Shown here in pieces: positions 52,988-62,546 of a stretch of 64,000 nt of DNA; position 1 is the first letter of the stretch; every line of letters starts with the position of its first letter. The DNA is from an uncultured Verrucomicrobia subdivision 3 bacterium (GTDB lineage Bacteria; Verrucomicrobiota; Verrucomicrobiia; Limisphaerales; UBA11358). The stretch spans positions 1-64,000 of the forward strand of contig CAIQWB010000062.1 in assembly GCA_903875465.1 (NCBI GenBank). Direction: 5' to 3'. Under the pieces are notes generated by a model that worked only from the letters and a program-made list of their open reading frames with translations, made no database searches and was not told the origin of the DNA. A program made the translations under genes and the position numbers.

Positions 52988-54234
52988 ACGAGGGACTTTC
53001 AACTGTCGGTCTTGACGAACTGGTTGAGTTGCGACCGGAAAAAGTTGCAACCAACAAAGACCCCAATCTTCCCTACATCGGTCTTGAACATATTGCGCAA
53101 GGCCAACCCCACTTGTTGGGATCTTTGCCCAGCAGTGCTTCGGTAAGCATCAACTGCTACTTTTCCAAAGACGACATTTTGTTCGGCAAGCTTCGCCCAA
53201 ATCTTCGAAAGAGCCTGAAAGCACCCTTCGCTGGTTACTGTTCAACGGACATAATTGTGCTCCGTGCTCGCGACGGTGTGCTTCCAAGTTATGCCGCGCA
53301 CGTTTTTCAATGGGAGCGAGTCTTTGCAGCCGCTTCGGCTACTGCGGTTGGGACGAAAATGCCCCGCACATCTTGGAACGAACTAAGGCGTTATCGGGTT
53401 TTCAAAACTGATTCGGATATCGAACAATCCAGCATCGCGGCGGTGCTGGATACGGTGGACGAGGCCATAGCGAAGACGGAGGCGGTGATCGCGAAACTGC
53501 GACAGGTGCGCGCCGGCCTGCTCCACGACCTCCTCACCCGCGGCCTTGACCGCCATGGCCAACTCCGCGACCCCATCGCCTACCCCGAACAATTCCGAGA
53601 CTCACCTCTCGGCCGTATACCTCGCGAGTGGCGGCCGATGAAATTTGCGGACGCATGCACCAAGGTCGGCGTCGGGATCGCGACATCAACGACCAGCCAT
53701 TTTGTCACGAAAGGAGTTCCGATGTTGAGGAATCAAAACATCACGGAACGTGGCATTTCTCTCGACGACCTCGTCCACATTTCCGAGGCCTTCGCAGAAG
53801 TGAATCGAACAAAAAGCCTTGAGCGCGGAGATATTGTCACGGTGCGAACAGGCTACCCCGGCCTTAGCGCTGTCGTGACAGAAAGGGAGGAAGGCTGGCA
53901 AACATTCACGACGCTCATAAGCCGCCCCAGATTTGACCTTTTCGATTCGGAGTTTCTTGTTCTGCAATTGAACTCAGTGATGTGCAAACGCCAGATTGCC
54001 TGTCTCCAAGCGGGCGGAGCGCAACAGAACCTAAACTCTCAAGTCCTGGAGACTCTTGATGTGCTGTGGATGCCTAAACCTGAGCAGGAACAGGTTCGTG
54101 CACACGTGAATGCCAGCGAGGGAGACTTGCGTTCGGAGGAGAGTGTTCTCGCCAAACAAGTTCTTTTGAAATCCGGCCTGATGGCCGACCTGCTCACCGG
54201 ACGCGTCCGCGTCAAAGTTGGAGGCGCTGCGTGA
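52984..54234 (+). CDS. hsdS: Type I restriction-modification specificity subunit
   Basis: A 416-residue HsdS with two target-recognition domains: about 1-175 (PYIGLEHIAQGQPHLLGSLP, FGKLRPNLRK) and about 210-400 (PMLRNQNITERGISLDDLV, RTGYPGLSAVV). Conserved helices separate and follow them (AVLDTVDEAIAKTEAVIAKL and VNASEGDLRSEESVLAKQV). Each TRD reads half of a bipartite DNA site. The base composition falls here compared with hsdM, which is common because specificity genes are exchanged. It overlaps the next gene as GTGA. Confidence 0.93.
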   Translation: MNEGLSTVGLDELVELRPEKVATNKDPNLPYIGLEHIAQGQPHLLGSLPSSASVSINCYFSKDDILFGKLRPNLRKSLKAPFAGYCSTDIIVLRARDGVLPSYAAHVFQWERVFAAASATAVGTKMPRTSWNELRRYRVFKTDSDIEQSSIAAVLDTVDEAIAKTEAVIAKLRQVRAGLLHDLLTRGLDRHGQLRDPIAYPEQFRDSPLGRIPREWRPMKFADACTKVGVGIATSTTSHFVTKGVPMLRNQNITERGISLDDLVHISEAFAEVNRTKSLERGDIVTVRTGYPGLSAVVTEREEGWQTFTTLISRPRFDLFDSEFLVLQLNSVMCKRQIACLQAGGAQQNLNSQVLETLDVLWMPKPEQEQVRAHVNASEGDLRSEESVLAKQVLLKSGLMADLLTGRVRVKVGGAA

Positions 54235-56075
54235 GCGCAGCTCCTTCCAAACCCGGCTATGGTGTCACGGCAGAAGATGTTCGTGCCTACGATTGGCAGG
54301 CGGTAGTGGATGGAGCGCAGTCACGCGAATGTCAGGCTTATTGCGATGCGCTTGGCAAGCACGCAAAGTCTTTCAAAGAGGCTGGCGACGACCGAGGCAG
54401 CCGGGTATTTCGCCTGCTCTCCGACGTTGCTTCCTATTGGCCAAATTACGATGGAAACACATCGCCGTATCGGCCGTGGATGGTTATGGACGGCAAGCGG
54501 TCGGCCATCCCGGAAGATTTGACACCCGCAGACCTTGTCACGCTTGGTGGTATTCTTGTTGAGATTCGAGATCCCGAATTTCGCGCGCGCGTGGCGGATG
54601 TGCTGTGGATTTGTCCTCCCAAGAATTACAAGGCCGCCCAGGTGGCAGTGGATGCCTACATCGAATCGGCCCTCGCCTTGGAGTCCGGGGAATTCTGGTC
54701 ACCGTTCGCGGAACGCCTTCAGCGGGCGCGCCAAGTCGGTGGCCAACTTGGCCGCTTGAACTCGTTTCATAAAAAAGCCATCCAAGCTATCGAGGACGCC
54801 ATCACCCGGCACGAAGCCACCGAGGATTCTTTGCGCTGCGCGCGGCTGATGCACATGTTGCTGGCTGATGGCGTGGGCGACTCCAAACGATATGCACAGT
54901 TGGCGGAAACGCTGGCGCAGAAGATGGAGACTGTTCCCAATTGGCATTTCGCACGGGATTATTGGCAATTAAAAGGCGGGTGGAATGCCCGAGGCGGCAA
55001 AATGGACGAGGCCCGCGACGCGCAACTGAAGATTGCCAATACCTATGAAAAGTTGGCGGAAGGATTCACGACCGCAGCCAAACCCTCATACCTTGGCGCT
55101 TCACATTGGATGGCCAAAACCGTTCACGCCTTGCGTGAAGCCAAGGCGGATGCCGCAGAAATTGAAAAAGCCCATCAGCGCCTGCTCGAATTTCAAAAGC
55201 GCGGCATGAGCGAGATGGAGACAATACGAATTCCGCGAGAGGGTTCTGACCTCGAAAGCAAGCTGAAGGAGTCGGCCGAGGCCGCAGCGTCGCTGGTCAA
55301 GGGCCAGTGCTTTGAGAACGCCATATTACGCCTCGCCTATGTGGCTGACCCGTCCAAGCCATCGGAACTTCGCAAGCGTATTGAGGATAATCAGTCGGGT
55401 GGTGTCTTCACTCAAATTTTCGGGGCGGCCACTGTGCGATCAGACGGGCAAATCTCGGACACGAAGCCGCCGTTGGCCTCGGAAGACCCAAAAGAACGCG
55501 AGGAGGCGGTCGTGAAGGAAATGTATTCACAGGCCCGCACCATAGACTGGCCGGCGCGCGTGCAATTTTTGATTGATCCAGCGCGTCAACAAGTAATAGC
55601 CGAACACGCCGCTCGACGGGTTGATCTGATGTTTCTGTTGCAAGATAACCCGTTCGTGCCTATCGGTCGCGAGGGCTTGTTCCTGCGCGGCCTGCATGCC
55701 GGATTGCATGGCGATGTTGTGCTGGCACTCCATCTGTTGATGCCACAGATAGAAAATTCCATTCGCGAGATTTTTACAGAAAGGGGCATCGTCACGTCGA
55801 AACTCGAATCTGACACCACGCAGGATGAGCGTGATTTGGGTTGGATGCTCACGCATCCAGAGATGGCAAAGATTTTTGGCGACGGTATGGCGTTTGACTT
55901 GCGTGGCTTGCTTGTGGAGCGCTTCGGCCACAATCTGCGAAACGAAATCGCACACGGATTGCTGGCCGAGTCGCAAATGATAACGCCGGCCGCAATATAC
56001 GCATGGTGGCTCACGCTACGCTTGTGCTGCATGCCGATTGCAGTAGCGGCGGCCAGGAAGGAATCAAAGGTATGA
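54231..56075 (+). CDS. DUF4209-type protein with a HEPN-like RNxxxH motif
   Basis: A 614-residue protein that starts at a GTG inside the hsdS stop. Residues 1-380 are helical with a TPR-like look; the C-terminal part (about 455-600) matches DUF4209: QDNPFVPIGREGLFLRGLHA, VLALHLLMPQIENSIREIF and then NLRNEIAHGLL with Arg570 and His575. That R-x4-H is the catalytic motif of HEPN ribonucleases, found in many abortive-infection and toxin systems. Whether this one cuts RNA is not shown. It is cotranslated with hsdS and the AAA ATPase (overlaps on both sides), so it probably belongs to the defence unit. Confidence 0.75.
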   Translation: MSAAPSKPGYGVTAEDVRAYDWQAVVDGAQSRECQAYCDALGKHAKSFKEAGDDRGSRVFRLLSDVASYWPNYDGNTSPYRPWMVMDGKRSAIPEDLTPADLVTLGGILVEIRDPEFRARVADVLWICPPKNYKAAQVAVDAYIESALALESGEFWSPFAERLQRARQVGGQLGRLNSFHKKAIQAIEDAITRHEATEDSLRCARLMHMLLADGVGDSKRYAQLAETLAQKMETVPNWHFARDYWQLKGGWNARGGKMDEARDAQLKIANTYEKLAEGFTTAAKPSYLGASHWMAKTVHALREAKADAAEIEKAHQRLLEFQKRGMSEMETIRIPREGSDLESKLKESAEAAASLVKGQCFENAILRLAYVADPSKPSELRKRIEDNQSGGVFTQIFGAATVRSDGQISDTKPPLASEDPKEREEAVVKEMYSQARTIDWPARVQFLIDPARQQVIAEHAARRVDLMFLLQDNPFVPIGREGLFLRGLHAGLHGDVVLALHLLMPQIENSIREIFTERGIVTSKLESDTTQDERDLGWMLTHPEMAKIFGDGMAFDLRGLLVERFGHNLRNEIAHGLLAESQMITPAAIYAWWLTLRLCCMPIAVAAARKESKV

Positions 56076-58303
56076 TTCGGCAAATTGACCAACTTCGCGA
56101 CTTTGCGCTTTATCGCAATTTTCAGTGGGGCGGTCTGCCGGCGTTTGCCAAATGCAATTTGATCTACGGTTGGAATTACTCGGGCAAGACAACCCTCTCT
56201 CGCCTGTTTCAGTTGCTTGAGAAGCCCGACCTTCTTGCGCGCTGGCCAAATTCAGCTTTCCGAATTGTCATGGATGATGGCTCTGCGGTGACGCACACGT
56301 CGTTGCCGCTGAATCCGACGCCCAAGACGCGGGTTTTTAACCGCGAATTTGTGCAGGGCAACTTCGCCCAAGAACACACAGCCCCGGCGGTTTTCATTCT
56401 TGGCGCGCAGAATCTGGCACTTCGTCAGCGTCTCGAAATGCTGAATCATCGGCGGGAGCGCGTAATCCAGTTGGAGGCAATGCTGCAAGAAGGTGCGCGG
56501 CAGGCCCAAGGAGAGATTGACCAACTTGGCACAGACAAGGCGAGAGACGCGGGCAATCTGCTGGGCGACCGTAATTTTCGCCGTCCAAAGCTAATTCAGC
56601 GCATCGAGGAGGTGCGGCAGAACTATACCGCTTTTCTCCTTACTGAAGTCGAAGTGACTGCAAAGATTGAGGTTTGCCGAACCACAATTGCCTGGTCAGT
56701 GTTGAACGCTGTTCCGACGACGCTGCCAGATTTGGTAGTACTTTCTGCAAGCGTGTCGGCTTTAATGGAGCAGACCGCCTCAAACCGCGCGATTGAGCGT
56801 TTGAAGACGGACCGCAACTTGGAGGCATGGGTGCGCGCGGGCTTGGCGCTGCATCAAGACAAGCAAGAATGTGAATTTTGTGGTTCGCCAATCCCTCATG
56901 CGCGTCTGGAACTGCTGTGTGGGCATTTCTCCCAAGAATATGAGGCCCTCGTTCGGGAACTTGCCGCAAAGATTCAGGGCTGTCAGGAACTGCCGCTGGA
57001 TGTGCCCCTCCCCGATGAGCGAGATTTTGCCCCCGACCTCAAGGCTGAGTTCGCAGGATTACGCGACCGAATCCTTAATTGGAAGGAGTGGGTTGCGCAA
57101 TTGAAGGCGCGAATGGTTGAAGCTCTGACCCAAAAGCAAACACTGATCGAGACGGGGATTTCTTGGGAGGCTGACCTGTCCCGTGCTGCTGAAGGGCAGG
57201 CACAGCTTGAGCAGGTCAATGCACTGATCCAACGACACAACCAAGCTGCCAACGAGTTGACCCAAGCAAAAGCAAAGGCAAGGGCTGCGCTTGAGAACCA
57301 CTTCGCTGCGCTGCTTTTCCGCGACAATGATCTAACCGGGATAGAAAACCGCGTGTCAGAGGCCCGCCAACGCGCAACAGACGCGACGGGTCTACTAGTC
57401 CGGTTGGTCGCTCAAATCACAGGCGTCGAACTGCAAGTGCGCCAGCAATCCATTGGTGCAGTGAAGCTGAACGATGTGCTACGCTTTCTCTTGGCAGGAA
57501 ATAACATCGAGGTTGCTTCCGTTGGCGATGGGCTTTTTGAGTTTCGTCGGGATGGCGCAGCGGCTGCAAATCTAAGTGATGGGGAGAAGACCGCCATCGC
57601 CTTTGCCTATTTCCTCATCAGCCTCGAAGCGAACGGAGGAGTGCTGGCTGATACCATCGTGTTCTTGGACGACCCGATTTCCAGTTTGGACTCAAACCAC
57701 ATCTACGCAGTTTATGCGCTGCTCGTGGAGCGGTTCGGCGATTGTCGCCAGCTGTTTATCTCCACGCATAATAGCGAGCTTTTCAATTTGATGAAAGACC
57801 GCTGGTTTAGGTCGCGAGACCAATACTGCGATAATGCCAACGCATGCGCTTATTACGTTCGGCGCAGTTTGGACGGAAATACCCGCTGGATGACACATCT
57901 TGAAACTTTGCCGAAGCTGCTCAGAAAATATAAATCGGAATACCAATTCGTTTTCGAGCAATTGCATGCATTTTCTAACGCAGCAAATCCAACGCTCCAC
58001 GAGGCTTACACTTCACCCAACCTCCTCCGTAAGTTCCTTGAGGCTTATCTGGGTTTCCGAAAGCCCTGCGTCTCGCAATGGTCGGCAAAGTTGGATTTGA
58101 TTTTTGACACTCCGGAGGAGCAGCGAGAAATTCAGAAGTTTGCTGATGATGCATCGCATCTCCAAATTCTTAGTAGAGCTTTGGAACAACCAGACTTCGT
58201 TGCGAACGCTCAACTGTCAGTTCGCAAATTAATCAACGGACTGAAACTGAAAGATTTCAGCCACTACGCATCTCTTTGCAAAGTGATAGGAGTGCTGCCA
58301 TGA
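56072..58303 (+). CDS. AAA_13 ATPase, RloC/PrrC-like
   Basis: A 743-residue ABC-type ATPase of the AAA_13 family. Start at 56072 overlaps the upstream stop. Walker A is YGWNYSGKTTL (Lys39), the middle is coiled coil with a CEFCG pair (Cys267 and Cys270) that may be a zinc hook, the signature is NLSDGEKTAIAFAY, Walker B is VFLDDPISSLDS and the H-loop is FISTHNSEL. Length and the CxxC hook fit RloC, the anticodon nuclease relative of PrrC; like prrC it sits inside a type I R-M operon. I cannot place the R/E/H nuclease triad with confidence, so nuclease activity is open. Its stop overlaps hsdR. Confidence 0.82.
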   Translation: MIRQIDQLRDFALYRNFQWGGLPAFAKCNLIYGWNYSGKTTLSRLFQLLEKPDLLARWPNSAFRIVMDDGSAVTHTSLPLNPTPKTRVFNREFVQGNFAQEHTAPAVFILGAQNLALRQRLEMLNHRRERVIQLEAMLQEGARQAQGEIDQLGTDKARDAGNLLGDRNFRRPKLIQRIEEVRQNYTAFLLTEVEVTAKIEVCRTTIAWSVLNAVPTTLPDLVVLSASVSALMEQTASNRAIERLKTDRNLEAWVRAGLALHQDKQECEFCGSPIPHARLELLCGHFSQEYEALVRELAAKIQGCQELPLDVPLPDERDFAPDLKAEFAGLRDRILNWKEWVAQLKARMVEALTQKQTLIETGISWEADLSRAAEGQAQLEQVNALIQRHNQAANELTQAKAKARAALENHFAALLFRDNDLTGIENRVSEARQRATDATGLLVRLVAQITGVELQVRQQSIGAVKLNDVLRFLLAGNNIEVASVGDGLFEFRRDGAAAANLSDGEKTAIAFAYFLISLEANGGVLADTIVFLDDPISSLDSNHIYAVYALLVERFGDCRQLFISTHNSELFNLMKDRWFRSRDQYCDNANACAYYVRRSLDGNTRWMTHLETLPKLLRKYKSEYQFVFEQLHAFSNAANPTLHEAYTSPNLLRKFLEAYLGFRKPCVSQWSAKLDLIFDTPEEQREIQKFADDASHLQILSRALEQPDFVANAQLSVRKLINGLKLKDFSHYASLCKVIGVLP

Positions 58304-61300
58304 GCAAAATCCAATGGGAAAACGATTTGGTCGAGCGTCCCTTTTGCGAACAGCTCAAGGCGATGGGCTGGCAGTGGATTGTGGGCGACACTGACGTGCC
58401 GGAGTTGACCGAGCGAGCCAGTTTCCACGAGGTTCTGCTCAAAGGCCGGCTGGCGGCCGCCTTGCGGAAACATAACCTTCGTGACGGTCAGTCCTGGCTG
58501 GATGATGACCGCATTCGCCGGATTATTGAGAAGTTGGAGCAGGCCGGGGGCCATCGCCTGATGGAAATCAACGAATCGGCGACCACCCTCCTGCTCAAGG
58601 GCACGGACATTGAAGGTTTGCAGGATTGGAACGCCGGGCGCAACCAGCCGGTGCGGTTCATTGATTTCGAGCATCCCTTGAACAACGATTTCCTGGTCAT
58701 CAACCAGTTCAAGGTGGAACTCACGAGCGGGCGCGGCCATGTCATCCCCGATGCCGTGATGTTTGTGAATGGCATTCCGCTGTGTGTGGCGGAGTTCAAA
58801 AGCCCCGGCATCCAAAACCCATTGCACGAGGCCATCAACCAGTTGCTGCGGTACACCAACCAGCGAAAGGAGCTGTTTCCGACGCAATATTCGGAAAACG
58901 AGGGGGTGGAGCGGTTGTTTCATACCAATCAACTGCTCATTGCCAGTGATTTCTTCGAGGCACGTGCCGCCACCGTGGGCGCGCCGCCGGAGGCTTACCT
59001 GGAATGGGCGGACACCAGCCCGGTGCCCCTGACCACGGTGGCGCAGGAACTGGGCATCTTGCCTCCCTCGCCCGAGCAAGCGGAGGCAGCGCAGGAACTG
59101 GCGGTGCTTGGGCAGGAGGAGGGCGACCGCCCCGGCACGCCGCTATTCTTCCGCAAACCAGAGCAAAAACCCGCCGCCATGAGCGCTCCGGGCGCGACCA
59201 TCCAAAGCCAGCAGATTCTCGCCGCTGGTATGTTGCGACCGGCGCATCTGCTGGACCTCATTCGCAATTTCACGGTGTTCCAACAGGTGGACGGCAAAAC
59301 CCGCAAGGTGGTGGCCCGTTACCAACAGTTCCGGGCGGTTCACAAAACCATCACCAAGCTCAGGGATGGGCGCTCGAAGAGTCAAGGAGCGCCCCGCGAC
59401 GAGCGCGGCGGCATTGTCTGGAACACTCAGGGTTCCGGCAAGAGCCTCACCATGGTCTTCCTAGTCCGCAAGATGCGGATGACCGAGCGTCTGAACCGGT
59501 TCAAGGTAGTGGTGGTAACCGACCGCACAGATTTGCAGGATCAACTGGCGGCGACGGCCCAGTTGAGTGGGGAAGCGGTGCGGCCAACGGACGCGGATTT
59601 GAAATCGCGCCAGTCCCCAACGGCCTTGACCCAGCGAATTCTGGGCGAGCGCACCCCGGACATCGTCATGGCCATGCTGCAAAAGTACCAGCCGGTGGCT
59701 GGCAAGGAGGAAGGCAGGGGGGTGGACCTGCTGCCGCAAGTGGGCGGTGAGCCTGGCGACCAGGTAAGCATGACCATTCTCCGCAAGGAAAAGAAGCCGG
59801 GTAAACGTGAAGAGGTTGTTGAAAGACTGGTCACCTATACCGAAAGCATCAAGTTCGAGGAATTTCCGCTCCTCAATGACTCGGAAGAAATCCTGGTGCT
59901 GGTGGATGAAGCGCATCGGTCCCATACCCGCACGCTGCACCGTAATCTGCGCAAGGCACTGCCAAATGCGGCGATAATCGGGTTCACGGGCACGCCCATC
60001 CTCAGCAGTGAGAAGAAGGCGACCAAGGATATTTTTGGTGATTTCATTGATAAATACATCCTTCAGGACGCGGAATTGGATGGTGCGACGGTGCCGATCC
60101 TTTACGAGGGCCGCACGGCGGATGGCCTGGTGATAGATGCCACCAGCCTCGACGCGGTTTTCGAGGACATGTTCCGGGAATATAAGCCCGAAGAATTGGC
60201 GGTGATAAAGGCGAAGTATGCGACCGAAGGGGATGTGATGGAAGCGCCCCTGCTGATCGAGCAAAAGGCGCGCGACTTAATCCGGCATTACGCCGGGGTG
60301 GTCCTGCCGGAGGGATTCAAAGCGCAACTGGTGGCCACCAGCCGCCAGGCGGTGGTGACCTACATCGCCAAGCTGGAATTGGCGCGTGATGAATTGGTGG
60401 CGGAATTGGAGGCGGTACCTGCCGCGACGCTGGCCTTGCCGGATGACGAGGTCCTAAAGCTGGATGACCAGACGCGTTTCTTGGTTGAAATTCATCCCCA
60501 GCTCGACCGGCTCCGCGCTCTGGAAGTGGCCGGGGTGTTTTCCGGCAACCATAACGACCCGGAATCCTGGTGGGACTGGGCGGATAAGGACAAGCAGGAA
60601 GGTTACATTCGACGGTTCAAACGCAAGTTTTCCCCGGACAAAACGGAGAAAACCGACCCGCTCTGCATCCTCGTGGTAATGAACATGCTTTTGACGGGGT
60701 TTGATGCCCCGGTGGAACAGGTACTTTACCTGGACCGCAAAATTGTTGCCCATGATTTGTTGCAGGCGATTGCACGGGTAAACCGTACCTGCGGCAAAAA
60801 GAAGTGCGGGTACGTGGTGGATTACGTCGGCGTGGCCCGGCATTTGACCGAGGCTCTGGGCGAATATGACACGGAGGACACCAAGGGCTCTTTGATTGAC
60901 ATCAGCCTGGAGTTGCCGAAGTTGCTGGACCGGCGGGCGCGCGCGGTGGCGGTGTTCACCGACCAAGGAGTAACGGATTTACAAGGCCAGGTGGAGATGT
61001 GCGTCCAGTTGCTTGGAGACCTGAAAATTCGGGCGGATTTCATGAACAAGCTCCGGATGTTCTATGAAATGCTGGGGCTGCTGGAGCACCGGCCGGAAAT
61101 GCCGGGTGATGTCTTCCGCGACGCCAAGTTGCTCGGGTTCATCAACAAGGTGGCGGCCAACTTGTATCGGGACGCCACGCTCGACCTCTTGGGGGTGTCC
61201 GAAAAGGTGAAGGAACTCATCAATAAACATATTTCCGCGCGCGGGGTTGATCCCAAGATTCCGCCCACGCGCATCACGGACGCGGATTTTGAGAAAGTGC

Positions 61301-61830
61301 TGCAATCCCAGTCCAGCAATCGTGCCCGTGCGGCCCAGATGCAGCACGCGGCGCGCTACCATATCATCGGGTTTTCCAACCAGAATCCTTCGTTTGCCCG
61401 GAAAATGAGCGAGAAACTGGAGGAAATCCTGAAACGGTTCAAAGATGATTGGGACGCGCTCGAACGGGAACTGCGCAAGTTCCTGGATGAATTGCGCAAC
61501 GGGGACCGGAATGATTTCCCCGACCTTGACCCGAAGGCACAAGTGCCGTTCGTCCGGCTCGTCCTGGAGGAGTGTGGCAAAGGCCGGGAATTAACGACGG
61601 CCCAGCGCACGACCGCTCTGTCGGCGACGCTGGAGATGGTGGACCGCATCCGGCAGGAAATTCGCAAGGTCGGCTTTTGGAAAAACGATGATATGCGGGA
61701 ATTGTTGACCAAGACATTGGTGCGTGACCTGAATCGAGCCGGCATCTGCCGTGCGGGTGGCGAGCGCGACCTGGCCCAACGCATGGTGGCGTTGGCCAGG
61801 GAGAACCACGAGTACTTGGCCAAGTCATGA
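58300..61830 (+). CDS. hsdR: Type I restriction endonuclease subunit
   Basis: A 1176-residue HsdR. The N-terminal PD-(D/E)xK nuclease has Asp151 (HVIPDAVMFVN) and the ExK pair from Glu165 (VAEFKSPG). The SF2 translocase has Walker A NTQGSGKSL near 376, DEAH box LVDEAHRSH near 536, motif III FTGTP and motif VI QAIARVNRTC. The C-terminal region (about 980-1176) is helical and binds the methylase core. It cleaves unmodified DNA at a distance after translocation. All motifs are intact. Overlaps with both neighbours are 4 nt. Confidence 0.95.
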   Translation: MSKIQWENDLVERPFCEQLKAMGWQWIVGDTDVPELTERASFHEVLLKGRLAAALRKHNLRDGQSWLDDDRIRRIIEKLEQAGGHRLMEINESATTLLLKGTDIEGLQDWNAGRNQPVRFIDFEHPLNNDFLVINQFKVELTSGRGHVIPDAVMFVNGIPLCVAEFKSPGIQNPLHEAINQLLRYTNQRKELFPTQYSENEGVERLFHTNQLLIASDFFEARAATVGAPPEAYLEWADTSPVPLTTVAQELGILPPSPEQAEAAQELAVLGQEEGDRPGTPLFFRKPEQKPAAMSAPGATIQSQQILAAGMLRPAHLLDLIRNFTVFQQVDGKTRKVVARYQQFRAVHKTITKLRDGRSKSQGAPRDERGGIVWNTQGSGKSLTMVFLVRKMRMTERLNRFKVVVVTDRTDLQDQLAATAQLSGEAVRPTDADLKSRQSPTALTQRILGERTPDIVMAMLQKYQPVAGKEEGRGVDLLPQVGGEPGDQVSMTILRKEKKPGKREEVVERLVTYTESIKFEEFPLLNDSEEILVLVDEAHRSHTRTLHRNLRKALPNAAIIGFTGTPILSSEKKATKDIFGDFIDKYILQDAELDGATVPILYEGRTADGLVIDATSLDAVFEDMFREYKPEELAVIKAKYATEGDVMEAPLLIEQKARDLIRHYAGVVLPEGFKAQLVATSRQAVVTYIAKLELARDELVAELEAVPAATLALPDDEVLKLDDQTRFLVEIHPQLDRLRALEVAGVFSGNHNDPESWWDWADKDKQEGYIRRFKRKFSPDKTEKTDPLCILVVMNMLLTGFDAPVEQVLYLDRKIVAHDLLQAIARVNRTCGKKKCGYVVDYVGVARHLTEALGEYDTEDTKGSLIDISLELPKLLDRRARAVAVFTDQGVTDLQGQVEMCVQLLGDLKIRADFMNKLRMFYEMLGLLEHRPEMPGDVFRDAKLLGFINKVAANLYRDATLDLLGVSEKVKELINKHISARGVDPKIPPTRITDADFEKVLQSQSSNRARAAQMQHAARYHIIGFSNQNPSFARKMSEKLEEILKRFKDDWDALERELRKFLDELRNGDRNDFPDLDPKAQVPFVRLVLEECGKGRELTTAQRTTALSATLEMVDRIRQEIRKVGFWKNDDMRELLTKTLVRDLNRAGICRAGGERDLAQRMVALARENHEYLAKS

Positions 61831-62534
61831 TCGAGACCCTTCAGTTGGGTGGCCTGGTGTTTGAAGTGCGCCGGAGTGATCGCCGGAAATCGCTAGGTCT
61901 GACTGTGGACCGGGGTGGCGAATTGGTGGTGCACGTCCCGACGCTGACCGCCGCCGATGACATGGCCGGCTGGGTCAACAAGAAGCTACTCTGGGTGCAT
62001 CGCAAGCTGGCGCTAAAGGCCGAAGCCGCCCCCAAGCTGCGCGCTCCAGAATATATCTCCGGCGAGGGATTTTGCTACCTGGGCAAACGGTTCCAACTCA
62101 AGCTGGTCGAAAAGCAGCCCCAGCCTCTCAAATTTGACGGCACCCGCTTCCTGTTGCGCCGGGGTACGCGCGCCACGGAACAATATTTCAGCGACTGGTA
62201 TATGGCTGAAGGCACGACCTGGTTGCGCCAGCGGGTCGAGCAACTGTCGCAGAAAACCGGCAGAAAACCGGACAAGATTGAAGTGCGCGATTTGGGCTTT
62301 CGCTGGGGATCATGTGGCCGGAATGGCGTGATATTCTTCAATTGGAAGGTCCTCCAGCTTCCTGTTCGCCTGGTGGATTACGTCATCATGCACGAACTCG
62401 TGCACCTGCGCGAAGGCCATCACGGCCCCGCCTTCTGGAAGGCCCTAGGCCTGGCCATGCCCGACTGGAAAAGACGCAAAAGCGACTTGGCTGAGAAAGC
62501 GAAGGATTACCTGGTGTTTGGGCTGACGGTTTGA
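61827..62534 (+). CDS. YgjP-like zinc metallopeptidase (M48/SprT-type)
   Basis: A 235-residue protein. HELVHLREGHHGPAF at about 190 supplies HExxH and the third histidine. The upstream part is the typical YgjP beta region: RRSDRRKSLGLTVDRGGELV, and FRWGSCGRNGVIFFNWKVLQ just before the zinc motif. This gene commonly follows hsdR in type I R-M operons, where its role is not known. Its ATG overlaps the hsdR stop. Confidence 0.9.
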   Translation: MIETLQLGGLVFEVRRSDRRKSLGLTVDRGGELVVHVPTLTAADDMAGWVNKKLLWVHRKLALKAEAAPKLRAPEYISGEGFCYLGKRFQLKLVEKQPQPLKFDGTRFLLRRGTRATEQYFSDWYMAEGTTWLRQRVEQLSQKTGRKPDKIEVRDLGFRWGSCGRNGVIFFNWKVLQLPVRLVDYVIMHELVHLREGHHGPAFWKALGLAMPDWKRRKSDLAEKAKDYLVFGLTV

Positions 62535-62546
62535 CGTTGAACTACC

